Source: Clostridium_AM tanneri
GTDB lineage: Bacteria > Bacillota > Clostridia > Clostridiales > Clostridiaceae
Direction of reading: 5' to 3'
Assembly (NCBI RefSeq): GCF_033659955.1
Contig: NZ_JARUJP010000017.1
Coordinates: 28,015-92,014 of the forward strand
Length of the DNA: 64,000 nt
The translations under genes were made by a program, and so were the position numbers. Below are positions 24,424 to 33,664 of this stretch, piece after piece; positions within the stretch are counted from its first letter, which is position 1; each line of letters begins with the position of its first letter. The notes below the pieces were generated by a model. The model was not told the DNA's origin. It searched no databases and worked only from the letters and a program-made list of their open reading frames with translations.

Positions 24424-25416
24424 ATGGCGATTTTGGTTTGCGGCGGTGCTGGATATATAGGAAGCCACATGGCAGCCTATTTGAAGGAACAGGGAGAGGA
24501 TATAGTTATACTAGATAATCTGCAAAAGGGTCATGAGGCTGCAGTCCATAAAGTAGGAGAAAAGTTTTACTTTGGTGATTTGAGAGATAGAGCTTTTTTA
24601 GATAAGGTTTTTAGTGAAAATAAAATTCATGCAGTTATAGATTTTGCAGCAGATTCTTTAGTTGGGGAGAGTATGAATGAACCATTGAAATACTTCGAGA
24701 ATAACGTTGGTGGAACAATAGGGCTATTAAACGCTATGAAAGATCACGGAGTAAAGTATATAGTATTTTCATCTACAGCAGCTACCTATGGAGAACCTGA
24801 GAATATTCCTATTATAGAAAGTGATAAAACTTTTCCTACAAACCCTTATGGAGAGTCAAAGCTTGCAGTGGAAAAGATTTTGAAGTGGTGTGATAATGCT
24901 TACGGTATAAAGTATACTGCTTTGAGATATTTTAATGCAGCTGGAGCCCATGTAAGTGGAACTATAGGAGAGCATCATAAGCAGGAAACTCACTTAATTC
25001 CTATAGTGCTACAGGTGGCATTGGGACAAAGGGATAAAATAATGATATACGGTGATGATTATAATACTGAAGATGGAAGTTGTATAAGAGACTACGTACA
25101 CGTTACAGATTTAGCCTCAGCTCATTTACTGGCACTAAAAAGATTAGAAAAGGGCGGAGAAAGTGCTGTGTATAATCTTGGAAATGGAAAAGGTTTCTCT
25201 GTTAAAGAAGTCATAGAAGTTGCTAGAAAAGTTACAGGTAGGGAAATAAAGTCAGAGATTGCAGAGAGAAGGTCAGGAGATCCAGCAGTGCTAATAGCCT
25301 CCTCTGATAAAGCTAAAAAGGAGCTTGGATGGAAGCCACAGTATGATTCTCTTGAAACTATAATTGATACTGCCTGGAATTGGCACAAAACTCACCCAAA
25401 GGGATATGAGGATTAA
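24424..25416 (+). CDS. galE: UDP-glucose 4-epimerase
   Basis: A 330-residue short-chain dehydrogenase/reductase of the GalE type, interconverting UDP-glucose and UDP-galactose (and possibly the N-acetyl forms) for envelope sugars. Evidence: N-terminal NAD-binding GGAGYIGSHMAAYL, DNLQKGHEAAV, the catalytic SST and YGESK (tyrosine and lysine) in FSSTAATYGEPE and NPYGESKLAVEKIL, and the substrate-binding RYFNAAGA and GSCIRDYVHVTDLA. Length matches the family. ATG follows AAGGAGGGCTTAAAC. It appears monocistronic. Confidence 0.93.
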   Translation: MAILVCGGAGYIGSHMAAYLKEQGEDIVILDNLQKGHEAAVHKVGEKFYFGDLRDRAFLDKVFSENKIHAVIDFAADSLVGESMNEPLKYFENNVGGTIGLLNAMKDHGVKYIVFSSTAATYGEPENIPIIESDKTFPTNPYGESKLAVEKILKWCDNAYGIKYTALRYFNAAGAHVSGTIGEHHKQETHLIPIVLQVALGQRDKIMIYGDDYNTEDGSCIRDYVHVTDLASAHLLALKRLEKGGESAVYNLGNGKGFSVKEVIEVARKVTGREIKSEIAERRSGDPAVLIASSDKAKKELGWKPQYDSLETIIDTAWNWHKTHPKGYED

Positions 25417-25543
25417 TTTCCATTAATGTTAGGACAATTCCTCCATCAGTGCTTTTATTTACTATAATATATTTGAACAATAAGGGTTAACATATGTAAT
25501 AGAAAAGCTTAATTAATTCAGCATGACGGAAGAGGGTGACTTT

Positions 25544-26314
25544 ATGAAAAAGTATTTTTCTATTACATGTGCAATTCTATTTTCTTTAATGATTTTTTCA
25601 ACTGTTAACAAGAAAGTCTTAGCTTGCAATTCTAATGAAGTACAGGATAAAGCTATTCACCCAAAGGAGGTATTTCTAACCTTTGATGACGGTCCTAGTG
25701 AAAATAACACAAAGGAAATATTAAAGACTTTGAAGGATAACAATGTAAGAGCTACCTTCTTTATAGTGGGAATGAAAAGCGAGGAAAATCCTAAAATGTT
25801 GAAGGAATTAAGTGAAAGTGGAATGAGCATAGGCATACATACTTATTCTCATGATTATAAGATAATGTACAAAAGTTTAGAGGAGTACATTAAGGACTTT
25901 GAAAAGTGCAGGACTGTTATAAAAAATGTAACTGGGAGAGACCCTATTTCCTATATAAGGTTACCTGGTGGTTCTGACAACTTGGTTACAAGTAAAAGTA
26001 ACCTAGAAAGTATAAAAAAAACTCTAAATGATAATGGCTTAAAATATGTTGATTGGAATGTATGTGCTGGAGATGCAGAAAGTACTCAAGTTACTGTTGA
26101 AAAGGTGAAAAATAACATAATAAGTCAGTGCAAGGATAAAAACTTTGCGGTGGTTTTAATGCATGATACTTACTATAAAAAATTTACTGCAGAAGCTCTT
26201 CCAGAGGTTATAAAGTACCTTCAAAAGGAAGGTTTTGTTTTTAGGACCTTTGACGATTTAACACCATCAGAGGAAGATAAGATGGTGAGAATGGGAATAT
26301 TAAATAGAAAATAA
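25544..26314 (+). CDS. Exported polysaccharide deacetylase (NodB homology)
   Basis: A 256-residue secreted carbohydrate esterase family 4 protein. ATG 25544 follows AGAGGGTGA and gives a clean signal peptide (MKKYFSITCAILFSLMIF... to about residue 27, ending LACN). NodB motifs are in order: TFDDGPSE (metal-binding Asp-Asp), HTYSHDYK (His pair), RLPGGSDN and, near the end, VVLMHDTY. It probably removes N-acetyl groups from peptidoglycan or another surface polymer. A terminator hairpin follows directly. Confidence 0.9.
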   Translation: MKKYFSITCAILFSLMIFSTVNKKVLACNSNEVQDKAIHPKEVFLTFDDGPSENNTKEILKTLKDNNVRATFFIVGMKSEENPKMLKELSESGMSIGIHTYSHDYKIMYKSLEEYIKDFEKCRTVIKNVTGRDPISYIRLPGGSDNLVTSKSNLESIKKTLNDNGLKYVDWNVCAGDAESTQVTVEKVKNNIISQCKDKNFAVVLMHDTYYKKFTAEALPEVIKYLQKEGFVFRTFDDLTPSEEDKMVRMGILNRK

Positions 26315-26317
26315 AAA

Positions 26318-26352
26318 AGAGAAAAACCTTTTAAGAGGTTTTCCCTTTTATT
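26318..26352. terminator. Terminator after the polysaccharide deacetylase gene
   Basis: Stem AAAACC / GGTTTT with flanking GAGAA...TTTTCCC pairing lies between the convergent deacetylase and gatD genes. T-runs are present on the + strand. Confidence 0.65.
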
Positions 26353-26375
26353 TACTAAGCGACAAGAGAAGGGTT

Positions 26376-27110
26376 CTAAGAATCCTTCTTTTTGCTTTCT
26401 CTTTTAATAATAAATTCCTTTGCTCTAAGTTCTAAGCTGTCATCTAAAGGTGATAGATTTACTTCCTCATACTTGCTGCTTAAAGCAGTAGTTATAAGTC
26501 TGTCAGCTAGCTCTGGATTTTTAGAGAGAAGAGAGCCGTGAAAATAAGTACAGAAACAATTTTTAAATATACAACCTTCATAGCCGTCTTCACCATTATT
26601 GCCGTAACCGGCGATTACCTTACCAAGAGGCTTTAAATCTCCAATGTAAGTTCTTCCAGAGTGGTTTTCAAAGCCTACATAAGTTTCGTTAAATTCTTCA
26701 TTGTGAATTACAGTGTTTCCAATGAAACGCGTATCTCCACCTTCTGTATATATATCCAGTATTCCAAGGCCATCTAGCTTTTCACCGTCAGGAGTGGTGT
26801 AATACTTTCCTAATAGTTGATACCCTCCACATATGCTTAGGAATACCTTTCCTTTTTCAATATACTCTGTTATTCCTTCTTTTTTGTTTTTGTCTAGATC
26901 TTCAGATACTATAGATTGCTCATAGTCCTGACCGCCGCCGAAAAAGGTTATATCATACTGATCTGAGTCAAAGGGATCTCCTAAGGATACGTTGAATACG
27001 TTGACCTTTATTCCCCTTTGTTCAGCTCTATATTTTAAAATAAGAATATTGCCTAAGTCACCATATACATTTAACAAGTCAGGGTATAAATGACATATGT
27101 TAAGTTCCAT
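26376..27110 (-). CDS. gatD: Lipid II isoglutaminyl synthase, glutaminase subunit GatD
   Basis: A 244-residue CobB/CobQ-type glutamine amidotransferase. With MurT it amidates the alpha-carboxyl of D-Glu in the lipid II stem peptide. The nucleophile Cys is in FLSICGGYQLLG and the catalytic His in FCTYFHGSLLSKNPELADRL, as in GatD. The start ATG 27110 follows AAGGGGTGCCGTTAAA. murT lies immediately upstream, 15 bases away, so the two form an operon. This modification strengthens cross-linking and alters lysozyme sensitivity in Gram-positive bacteria. Confidence 0.93.
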   Translation of the reverse strand: MELNICHLYPDLLNVYGDLGNILILKYRAEQRGIKVNVFNVSLGDPFDSDQYDITFFGGGQDYEQSIVSEDLDKNKKEGITEYIEKGKVFLSICGGYQLLGKYYTTPDGEKLDGLGILDIYTEGGDTRFIGNTVIHNEEFNETYVGFENHSGRTYIGDLKPLGKVIAGYGNNGEDGYEGCIFKNCFCTYFHGSLLSKNPELADRLITTALSSKYEEVNLSPLDDSLELRAKEFIIKRESKKKDS

Positions 27111-27125
27111 TTTAACGGCACCCCT

Positions 27126-28526
27126 TTACCATAATTTTTTTATATATCCTTTACTATTAAGGAATTTTCTAAAGTTTATCATAGCAGTATAAGTAGCAAG
27201 TATATAAACTTTATCTGTTTCACAACCTTTAATTTCCTCAAGTAATTTTTCGTATTCCTCACAAATTGTAAACTTTTCAGAAGGAAGACCAGCAACTTTA
27301 AGTCTTGTAGCCATATCATAAAGTCTTATTCCAGCTACCATTATTTTTTCAATACTAAGAGAGCTGAGCTTTTCAAAGTTAACGTCCCAGATCCAGGATA
27401 CATCTCTTCCATCGGCATAGTTATCGTTCAATAATACTGCTAGGTCAAAGGTTCTTTTATCTAGGCTTATAGTATTTATAGCCTGATCATATCCTGCAGG
27501 ATTTTTAACTAGGATTATTTTTACATCCTTACCCTCTATGTTTATGTTCTCCTGTCTTCCAAAGCTGCTTTGCTGACTCTTTAGAGAGTTAGCTATAACT
27601 TCGTTCTCAACGCCACAAACCTTAGATACAGAATATGCGCATAGAGCATTATATATATTGTAAGTTCCAGGTTGGTTTATGTAATATTCCTTTCCATTTA
27701 TGACAACGAGAGAGCCTTCAGGAGTTTGTTCTTTAATTTCGTCTACAGTATAGTCAAGTGCAGGTCTCTTATATCCGCAGTCCTCGCAGTAGAAATCTCC
27801 TAGATGATTATATGTAAGATAGTTGTATTGATAAGGGCTTTTACACTTTTTACAGAATTTCGCATCTGCATTTAAATCTAAAACTTTGTTGTTATCTAGA
27901 GAAGTATTAAAGCCGTAGTAAATAGTTCTATTTGGCAGTCCTAAATCTCCTAAAAGGGATTCATCGCCATTTAAAACTAAATTTGATAGAGGAACCTTTT
28001 CTACACCCTGAAGAATCTTCTTAAGAGTAGTATAAACTTCACCATACCTGTCTAGCTGATCTCTAAAAAGATTTGTAATAGTTATTACCTCTGGAGTTAC
28101 GTATTCAGTAAAAAACTGCACGTTAGCTTCATCACATTCAATAACAGCATATTTTGTCTCAGAACATCTGCTAAAAGAGAAATTCTCTACAAAACAAGAA
28201 ACTATTCCAGGAAGCATATTAGCACCTGTATTATTTGTTATAACGTATTTTCCGCTGTCCTTAAGCATATTATATATCATACTTGTGGTTGTAGTTTTTC
28301 CGTTGGTGCCTGTTACAAGAAGCACCTTGTAATCTTTGCATACCGTCTTTAAAATATCCCTATCTAATTTTAAAGCAACCTTTCCAGGAAAATTACTTCC
28401 ACCTTTAAACAAGGCTCTAGACAATTTTATTACTAACTTTGAAATTAATATACTAAAAAAAGATTTGATATTAATTTTCCACACCACCTTTTTATAAATA
28501 ACAGATAGATTGTATAAACTAATCAC
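27126..28526 (-). CDS. murT: Lipid II isoglutaminyl synthase, Mur ligase-like subunit MurT
   Basis: The ligase partner of GatD: Mur ligase central domain with the ATP-binding VTGTNGKTTTTSMIYNML, an inserted Cys4 zinc ribbon (FCKKCKSPY...FYCEDCGYKRP) that is specific to MurT, and the C-terminal DUF1727 region. Full length is 466 residues from GTG 28526, but no ribosome binding site precedes that GTG. A strong AAAGGTGGTG lies inside the ORF six bases before an ATT codon at 28475, which would give NIKSFFSIL as the true N-terminus. Start therefore uncertain. Operon with gatD. Confidence 0.92.
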   Translation of the reverse strand: MISLYNLSVIYKKVVWKINIKSFFSILISKLVIKLSRALFKGGSNFPGKVALKLDRDILKTVCKDYKVLLVTGTNGKTTTTSMIYNMLKDSGKYVITNNTGANMLPGIVSCFVENFSFSRCSETKYAVIECDEANVQFFTEYVTPEVITITNLFRDQLDRYGEVYTTLKKILQGVEKVPLSNLVLNGDESLLGDLGLPNRTIYYGFNTSLDNNKVLDLNADAKFCKKCKSPYQYNYLTYNHLGDFYCEDCGYKRPALDYTVDEIKEQTPEGSLVVINGKEYYINQPGTYNIYNALCAYSVSKVCGVENEVIANSLKSQQSSFGRQENINIEGKDVKIILVKNPAGYDQAINTISLDKRTFDLAVLLNDNYADGRDVSWIWDVNFEKLSSLSIEKIMVAGIRLYDMATRLKVAGLPSEKFTICEEYEKLLEEIKGCETDKVYILATYTAMINFRKFLNSKGYIKKLW

Positions 28527-28579
28527 GATACTTAAATATTATAATACATTATAACTTTTTTTACATCAACAAAATAAAT

Positions 28580-28786
28580 GGGGACGGTTCACAATTATTC
28601 AAGATAAATGGGGACAGTTCACAATTTTTCAACATGGAGTAACGGGGGACAGTTTACAACTTTTTAACAATGCATATATCAGGGGAGGGGTTATAATTAT
28701 TGAAATAGTTGTAGACCGTCCCCTATTAAAGGTTGAATAATTGCAGACTGTCCCCAAGAAGTGTAGAATAGTTGTGAACTGTCCCC
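28580..28786. repeat. REP cluster: three forward then three reverse copies
   Basis: Forward copies at 28580-28600, 28610-28630 and 28645-28665; reverse copies near 28701-28723, 28733-28754 and 28765-28786. Together they form a nested array that could fold into one long structure. It fills the space between murT (minus strand) and the GDPD gene. Confidence 0.93.
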
Positions 28787-28801
28787 AAAGGAGATGATTA
28801 G

Positions 28802-29545
28802 GTGAAAAAGGTTTTGAACATAGCCCACAGAGGCTTCAGTGGTATTTACCCTGAAAATACAATGCTTGCATTTAGGAAAGCAGTTGAGATACAATGTGAT
28901 GGTGTGGAAACAGATGTACAGCTTACCAAAGACTGTATACCAGTTCTATGCCATGATGAGACCTTAGACAGAACTACTACAGGAAAGGGTTTCATAAAAG
29001 ACTATACTTATAAAGAACTTTCTAAACTAGATGCAGGTATAAAGAGGGATAGAAAATTTAAAAGCTGTAGAATACCGACTTTAGATGAGTTTTTAGACTT
29101 TGCTAAGGATAAAAACATACTAATAAATATAGAACTAAAAAATAGTATAATACAATATCCATCACTGGAAGAAATAGTTATAGACAGAATATACAAATAT
29201 AAGATGGAGAATAATTGTATACTATCATCCTTCAATCACTATTCAATGGTTAGGTGTAAGAAAATAGACAATAGGATAAAAACAGGGCTTTTATATAGTG
29301 AAATATTATACAGGCCAGAGAAATATGCAGAATATGTAGGAGCTGATGCACTTCATCCAGACTTTTCAACTCTTTACCATGATAACATTATTAAAGGAAC
29401 GACGGAAAAAGGTATTCCTATAAATGTGTACACTGTTAATGAAGAAAAGGACATGATAAGTATGATAAACTTAGGGGTAAATGGTATAATTACTAACTAT
29501 CATGATAAATTAAAAAGGATACTTTCAATACTGCATTTACCTTAA
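28802..29545 (+). CDS. Glycerophosphodiester phosphodiesterase
   Basis: A 247-residue GDPD-family enzyme with a TIM-barrel fold that hydrolyses glycerophosphodiesters (for example from phospholipid turnover) to glycerol 3-phosphate and alcohol. Signature residues: IAHRGFSGIYPENTMLAF (catalytic His, Arg, Glu-Asn), DGVETDVQLTKD and VLCHDETLDRTT (second catalytic His), then LNIELKN. No signal peptide, so cytoplasmic. The start is GTG 28802 after AAAGGAGATGATTAG. The ribosome binding site begins only a few bases after the last REP copy. Confidence 0.92.
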   Translation: MKKVLNIAHRGFSGIYPENTMLAFRKAVEIQCDGVETDVQLTKDCIPVLCHDETLDRTTTGKGFIKDYTYKELSKLDAGIKRDRKFKSCRIPTLDEFLDFAKDKNILINIELKNSIIQYPSLEEIVIDRIYKYKMENNCILSSFNHYSMVRCKKIDNRIKTGLLYSEILYRPEKYAEYVGADALHPDFSTLYHDNIIKGTTEKGIPINVYTVNEEKDMISMINLGVNGIITNYHDKLKRILSILHLP

Positions 29546-29563
29546 ATATAAAGGACTAAGGAC

Positions 29564-30460
29564 GTGATTACTCTGAAAAAAGGATATATTTATTCTATAG
29601 TGTCTGCTGTTCTTTTCGGAACAGCAGGGATATTTGTAAAGCTTGGCCATAACACAGGTCTTGACTCTGTAAGCTTGCTTACAGTTCAGTACATAATAGC
29701 AGTATCATTAATGTTTTTAACTGCGGTTTTAAAGGATAGAAAAAAGCTCCAGGTAACTAAAAAGCAACTATTAAATATGGCAGTACTGGGTGGAGTGGGG
29801 AATACCTTTATGACCATATTTTATTACATGGCCTTTGAATATTTACCAGTGGCTATGGTGACAATGCTTTTATTTACATATCCAATAATGGTTTTTATTT
29901 ATTCTGTAGTATTTGGAAAGCAAAACATAAATAGAAAAAAGATTATGGCTATAGCAGCAGCCTTTCTAGGCTGTGTTTTGACGTTAAATATTTTATCTGG
30001 CGGATTTCAATATTCTATAAAGGGATTAATATTTGGGCTATTAAGCGCAGTTTTCTATGCTTTCATGAATTTGTATACAGAAAAGAAACTAGACAATGTA
30101 GACTCTCTATCGATTAATGCTTATTCTACCTTATTTTCTTTACTGATACTGATTTTATATAAACCACCTAAAATTTTATTTACTGGAGAAATAAAGCTTG
30201 AAGGCTTATTATACACAACTATACTTGCAATTATATGTGAAATAATACCTCTTACCTTATTGTATGAAGCGATATACCATATAGGAGCACTTAAGGTTTC
30301 CATAATAAGTAACCTAGAGATTCCAACTTCTATAATAGTGTCCTTTATATTCTTAAAGGAGGGTGTGTCAGTAACACAGATTCTAGGAGCTGTACTCATA
30401 TTTTATGCTATACATTTAGTAAGACAGGAAGAAACTATGGTATCGAAAAAGGCATCTTAA
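29564..30460 (+). CDS. EamA/DMT-family transporter
   Basis: A 298-residue membrane protein with ten predicted helices in two EamA halves (about 8-145 and 153-290), as in drug/metabolite transporters that export amino acids or other small molecules. Family-like motifs: SAVLFGTAGIFVKLG at the start and the second-half ISNLEIPTSIIVSFIFLKEGVS. GTG start at 29564 after AAGGACTAAGGAC. It lies 18 bases after the GDPD gene, probably cotranscribed. Substrate unknown. A terminator follows at 30488-30532. Confidence 0.85.
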   Translation: MITLKKGYIYSIVSAVLFGTAGIFVKLGHNTGLDSVSLLTVQYIIAVSLMFLTAVLKDRKKLQVTKKQLLNMAVLGGVGNTFMTIFYYMAFEYLPVAMVTMLLFTYPIMVFIYSVVFGKQNINRKKIMAIAAAFLGCVLTLNILSGGFQYSIKGLIFGLLSAVFYAFMNLYTEKKLDNVDSLSINAYSTLFSLLILILYKPPKILFTGEIKLEGLLYTTILAIICEIIPLTLLYEAIYHIGALKVSIISNLEIPTSIIVSFIFLKEGVSVTQILGAVLIFYAIHLVRQEETMVSKKAS

Positions 30461-30487
30461 AAATGAAGTATTATTGCAATTAATACA

Positions 30488-30532
30488 TAATAAAAAAGCT
30501 CTTCACTTTTTATTAAAGTAAAGGGCTTTTTT
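30488..30532. terminator. Terminator after the EamA transporter gene
   Basis: Stem AAAAAGCTCTTCACTTT / AAAGTAAAGGGCTTTTTT has A- and T-runs on both sides. It lies between convergent genes (EamA and YitT) and may work in both directions. Confidence 0.8.
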
Positions 30533-30628
30533 ATTTAAAAGTTATATTACTATTTTAGTATATCAAAACTATTGGTCAGTTAGATACCACCTTGGAAAAG
30601 GCACTAAATATGTTTAATATATTCAAAT

Positions 30629-31480
30629 CTACTGAACAGTTAAAGCTCTGTTTGTAAAATTACCTATGATAGTATTTACTGGAGATATGGTTACAAAGGA
30701 GTTTGGCTCAATTTCACCTACAATGGATCTCAATGTGTTAAGCTGATTCTTTTGAATAACTAAATATATAAACTTTTTACTGCCACTAGAATACCCACCA
30801 ACGGCATCTAAAACAGTAACACCTCTTACAAGTCTAGTTTTAATTTCATTTATCATAACTTCTGAATTCTCACAGATTATTACGCACTGTCTTGAAGAAG
30901 CAAGTCCCTCTTGAATGGCATCCATAGTTTTTGTTCTTACGAAACTCATTATAAGAGCATACATAACGGAGCTTGGACCCATTACAATTCCTACTAAAAT
31001 ATAAACTATAATGTCTTCGATTAATAGCAATTGTGAAAGCTGTAAGGACTTAAACTTGTTATTTATTATCTTAGCAGATATATCTAGACCACCAGTAGAG
31101 CCTTTAGCAATAAATATTAAAGAGGCTGCCACACCAAAAAGTACTCCACAGAATATAGATGAAAGTAATCTGTCTTCAAGAGCAGGTAGTTTAAAGAATA
31201 AATTCATGTTATCTAAGAGTATGGAACTCACAAATACCACGAAAACACTTCTTATTGTAAACTTTCTTCCTAAAAGTCTGTAACCAAAAATAAATAAAGG
31301 AACATTAATTAAAATAGTAGTCAGTCCAACTTTAGCACCAAATAAGTGATTTAGGGAAAGTGCTATACCAGTAACTCCGCCACTACCTATTCCACTAGGA
31401 ATCATAAATGCATATGTAGTAAAAGCTGAAATAACGCTTCCAAGTATAATTAAAAAGTACTCTGTAATTCTATTTTTCAC
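30629..31480 (-). CDS. YitT family membrane protein (DUF161/DUF2179)
   Basis: A 283-residue protein with five or six membrane helices (about 9-170) and a C-terminal cytoplasmic DUF2179 domain (about 205-275; VTVLDAVGGYSSGSKKFIYLVI). The N-terminal pattern MIPSGIGSGGVTGIALSLN and the GSTGGLDISAKIIN stretch are typical of YitT proteins, whose function is not settled. GTG start at 31480 after GGGAGGGTTATCAAG. It is divergent from pckA; the 435-base gap between them is described separately. Confidence 0.88.
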   Translation of the reverse strand: MKNRITEYFLIILGSVISAFTTYAFMIPSGIGSGGVTGIALSLNHLFGAKVGLTTILINVPLFIFGYRLLGRKFTIRSVFVVFVSSILLDNMNLFFKLPALEDRLLSSIFCGVLFGVAASLIFIAKGSTGGLDISAKIINNKFKSLQLSQLLLIEDIIVYILVGIVMGPSSVMYALIMSFVRTKTMDAIQEGLASSRQCVIICENSEVMINEIKTRLVRGVTVLDAVGGYSSGSKKFIYLVIQKNQLNTLRSIVGEIEPNSFVTISPVNTIIGNFTNRALTVQ

Positions 31481-31915
31481 CTTGATAACCCTCCCGTAAC
31501 AAATATTAATTTTGAAATTTAAAATTCATGCCTAAAAGATATTAGCATAAAATATGTTAATAAACAACAGGAGGAATATTAATAATTTGTTACCTTTTAT
31601 CATTAAGGAATAATGTATACCTTTTCACCGGTTAATGAGACTTTAATGTACTAAATTTTTAAGTATTATCACAGATATTAAATATAAAAAATTAATTAAC
31701 ATACTAGCTTTGCAAGTCACAATGAGAAAAAATTGCAAAAATAATGTATCACATAACAAAAAGTATAGCATTATTGAGGTAAATACGTGGCAATGTGATA
31801 TATCATTGAAAGTTGCAAAAGAAAATGACGGCAAATCAGGTTAAAAATAAAATTTTTCTTGCATTTTTCCCTCAGTGTTGTAATATATAAGTATAGACTA
31901 CTAGGGGGGTAAATA
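31481..31915. other. Intergenic region between yitT-like and pckA
   Basis: No gene seen. It contains a large inverted repeat, ATGTATCACAT (31743-31753) against ATGTGATATAT (31795-31805), with about 40 bases between. TTGCATTTTTCCC...TGTAATATATAAG around 31860-31890 is a promoter-like stretch in front of pckA. GGGGGGT precedes its ATG. No REP copies. Confidence 0.5.
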
Positions 31916-33502
31916 ATGAATATTAGCTTAGATTACTTAAATATTAATGATTATAAAAATTTGTATAGAAACTTATCCGTAGCTGAGTTAACAGAGTTTG
32001 CTGTTAAAAGAGGAGAAGGCGTATTATCGGATAAGGGAGCTTTAGTGGTATATACAGGAAAATACACAGGAAGATCTCCTAAAGATAGATTTATAGTAAA
32101 GCAAAAAAGCACTGAAGATAAAATAAATTGGGGAACAGTAAACCTACCTACAGATGAAAAGGTATTCAACAATTTGTATAATCAGGTTACTGAGTACCTA
32201 AAGGAAAAGGACCTATTTGTATTTGATGGCTTTGTAGGCGCTGCTAAGGAATATACTTTGCCTATAAGAGTAGTGTGCGAAAGAGCTTCACAGGCCTTAT
32301 TTTCAAACCAGTTGTTTAGAAGACCAAGTGTTGTAGAGCTTATGGACTTTGCTCCAGAATTTAATATTATTGCTGCACCAGGCTTTAAGGCAAAGGGAGC
32401 AGAAGATGGAATAAACTCCGAAGCATTTATTATAGTAAATTTTGATAAAAAAATTGTATTAATTGGTGGAACTCAGTACTCAGGAGAAATAAAGAAATCT
32501 GTATTCTCAGTAATGAACTTCTTACTTCCAGAAAAAGGAGTTATGCCAATGCACTGCTCAGCTAATATAGGAGCTGACGGAAACACTGCAGTATTCTTTG
32601 GATTGTCAGGAACTGGAAAGACTACTCTATCTGCTGATCCTGAAAGAAACCTAATTGGTGACGATGAACACGGCTGGAGTGACAATGGTGTATTCAACTT
32701 TGAAGGCGGATGCTATGCAAAGGCTATAAAGCTTGATAAGGACAAGGAAAAAGAAATCTATAATGCTATAAAATTTGGTACAATACTAGAAAATGTTGAG
32801 CTTCATAGCAATAGAAAGCCAGATTATGATAGCAATAAATATACGGAAAATACAAGAGCGGCATACCCTCTTGAATATATAGAAAATATAGAGAAAAGTG
32901 GAACTGGTGGAAACCCGAACACGATAATATTCTTAACAGCAGATGCTTTTGGTGTAATGCCACCTATATCCAAGCTTTCTAAGGAAGCAGCTATGTACCA
33001 TTTTATGTCAGGATATACAAGCAAAGTTGCAGGAACAGAGAGAGGTATAACAGAGCCTAAAGCTACTTTCTCAGCTTGCTTTGGAGAGCCTTTCATGCTT
33101 ATGAACCCAACAGTATACGCTGAGCTTCTTGGAGAAAAAATAGATAAATACAATACAGAAGTTTATCTTGTTAATACAGGCTGGTTGAGTGGTGGATATG
33201 GTAAGGGAAGCAGAATAAAGCTTTCTTACACAAGAACTATGGTTAAGGCAGCCTTAGAAGGTAAGCTAAAGGATGTTAATTATGTTGAGCATCCAGTATT
33301 TAAAGTATTGATGCCAGAAGAATGTCCAGGAGTACCATCTGAGTTATTAAATCCTAAAAATACTTGGGAAGATAAGGAAGCTTACGATGTTAAAGCTTAT
33401 GAGCTTGCAGATAAATTTAATGATAACTTTAAGAAATTTAATACGGTACCGGAAGAAATAGTTAAAGCAGCACCAAGAACGAAAACTGTTAACTATCTGT
33501 AG
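31916..33502 (+). CDS. pckA: Phosphoenolpyruvate carboxykinase (ATP)
   Basis: A 528-residue ATP-dependent PEP carboxykinase, converting oxaloacetate + ATP to PEP + CO2 (or the reverse, as an anaplerotic CO2-fixing step in anaerobes). Signatures: YTGKYTGRSPKDRFIV, the kinase-1a loop GLSGTGKTTLSADP, GDDEHGWSD, and the metal/substrate region FEGGCYAKAIKL. Residue count fits the family. The start is an ATG after GGGGGGTAAATA. Monocistronic; an intrinsic terminator follows at 33534-33578. Confidence 0.96.
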   Translation: MNISLDYLNINDYKNLYRNLSVAELTEFAVKRGEGVLSDKGALVVYTGKYTGRSPKDRFIVKQKSTEDKINWGTVNLPTDEKVFNNLYNQVTEYLKEKDLFVFDGFVGAAKEYTLPIRVVCERASQALFSNQLFRRPSVVELMDFAPEFNIIAAPGFKAKGAEDGINSEAFIIVNFDKKIVLIGGTQYSGEIKKSVFSVMNFLLPEKGVMPMHCSANIGADGNTAVFFGLSGTGKTTLSADPERNLIGDDEHGWSDNGVFNFEGGCYAKAIKLDKDKEKEIYNAIKFGTILENVELHSNRKPDYDSNKYTENTRAAYPLEYIENIEKSGTGGNPNTIIFLTADAFGVMPPISKLSKEAAMYHFMSGYTSKVAGTERGITEPKATFSACFGEPFMLMNPTVYAELLGEKIDKYNTEVYLVNTGWLSGGYGKGSRIKLSYTRTMVKAALEGKLKDVNYVEHPVFKVLMPEECPGVPSELLNPKNTWEDKEAYDVKAYELADKFNDNFKKFNTVPEEIVKAAPRTKTVNYL

Positions 33503-33533
33503 ACAGGATTTTAAAATAAATATGTAAGTTGTT

Positions 33534-33578
33534 AAAAAACTTCGTTTTCGTAGAAACTAAAGAAAACGAGGTTTTTTC
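33534..33578 (+). terminator. Intrinsic terminator of pckA
   Basis: Stem AAAAAACTTCGTTTTC / GAAAACGAGGTTTTTT (one mismatch) is followed by CTTT. Confidence 0.9.
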
Positions 33579-33664
33579 TTTAAAATGTAGTAGCTGCTAA
33601 TAGAATATGTTAAAATAAAACTTTAGATTATGAAAATAAGTCAGGTTTCTTTAAGGTAGGTGCT

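Noticed and set aside
31643..31834. Minus-strand ORF of 63 residues between yitT-like and pckA
   Set aside because: No ribosome binding site, no recognisable domain, and it lies across the inverted repeat and promoter region.
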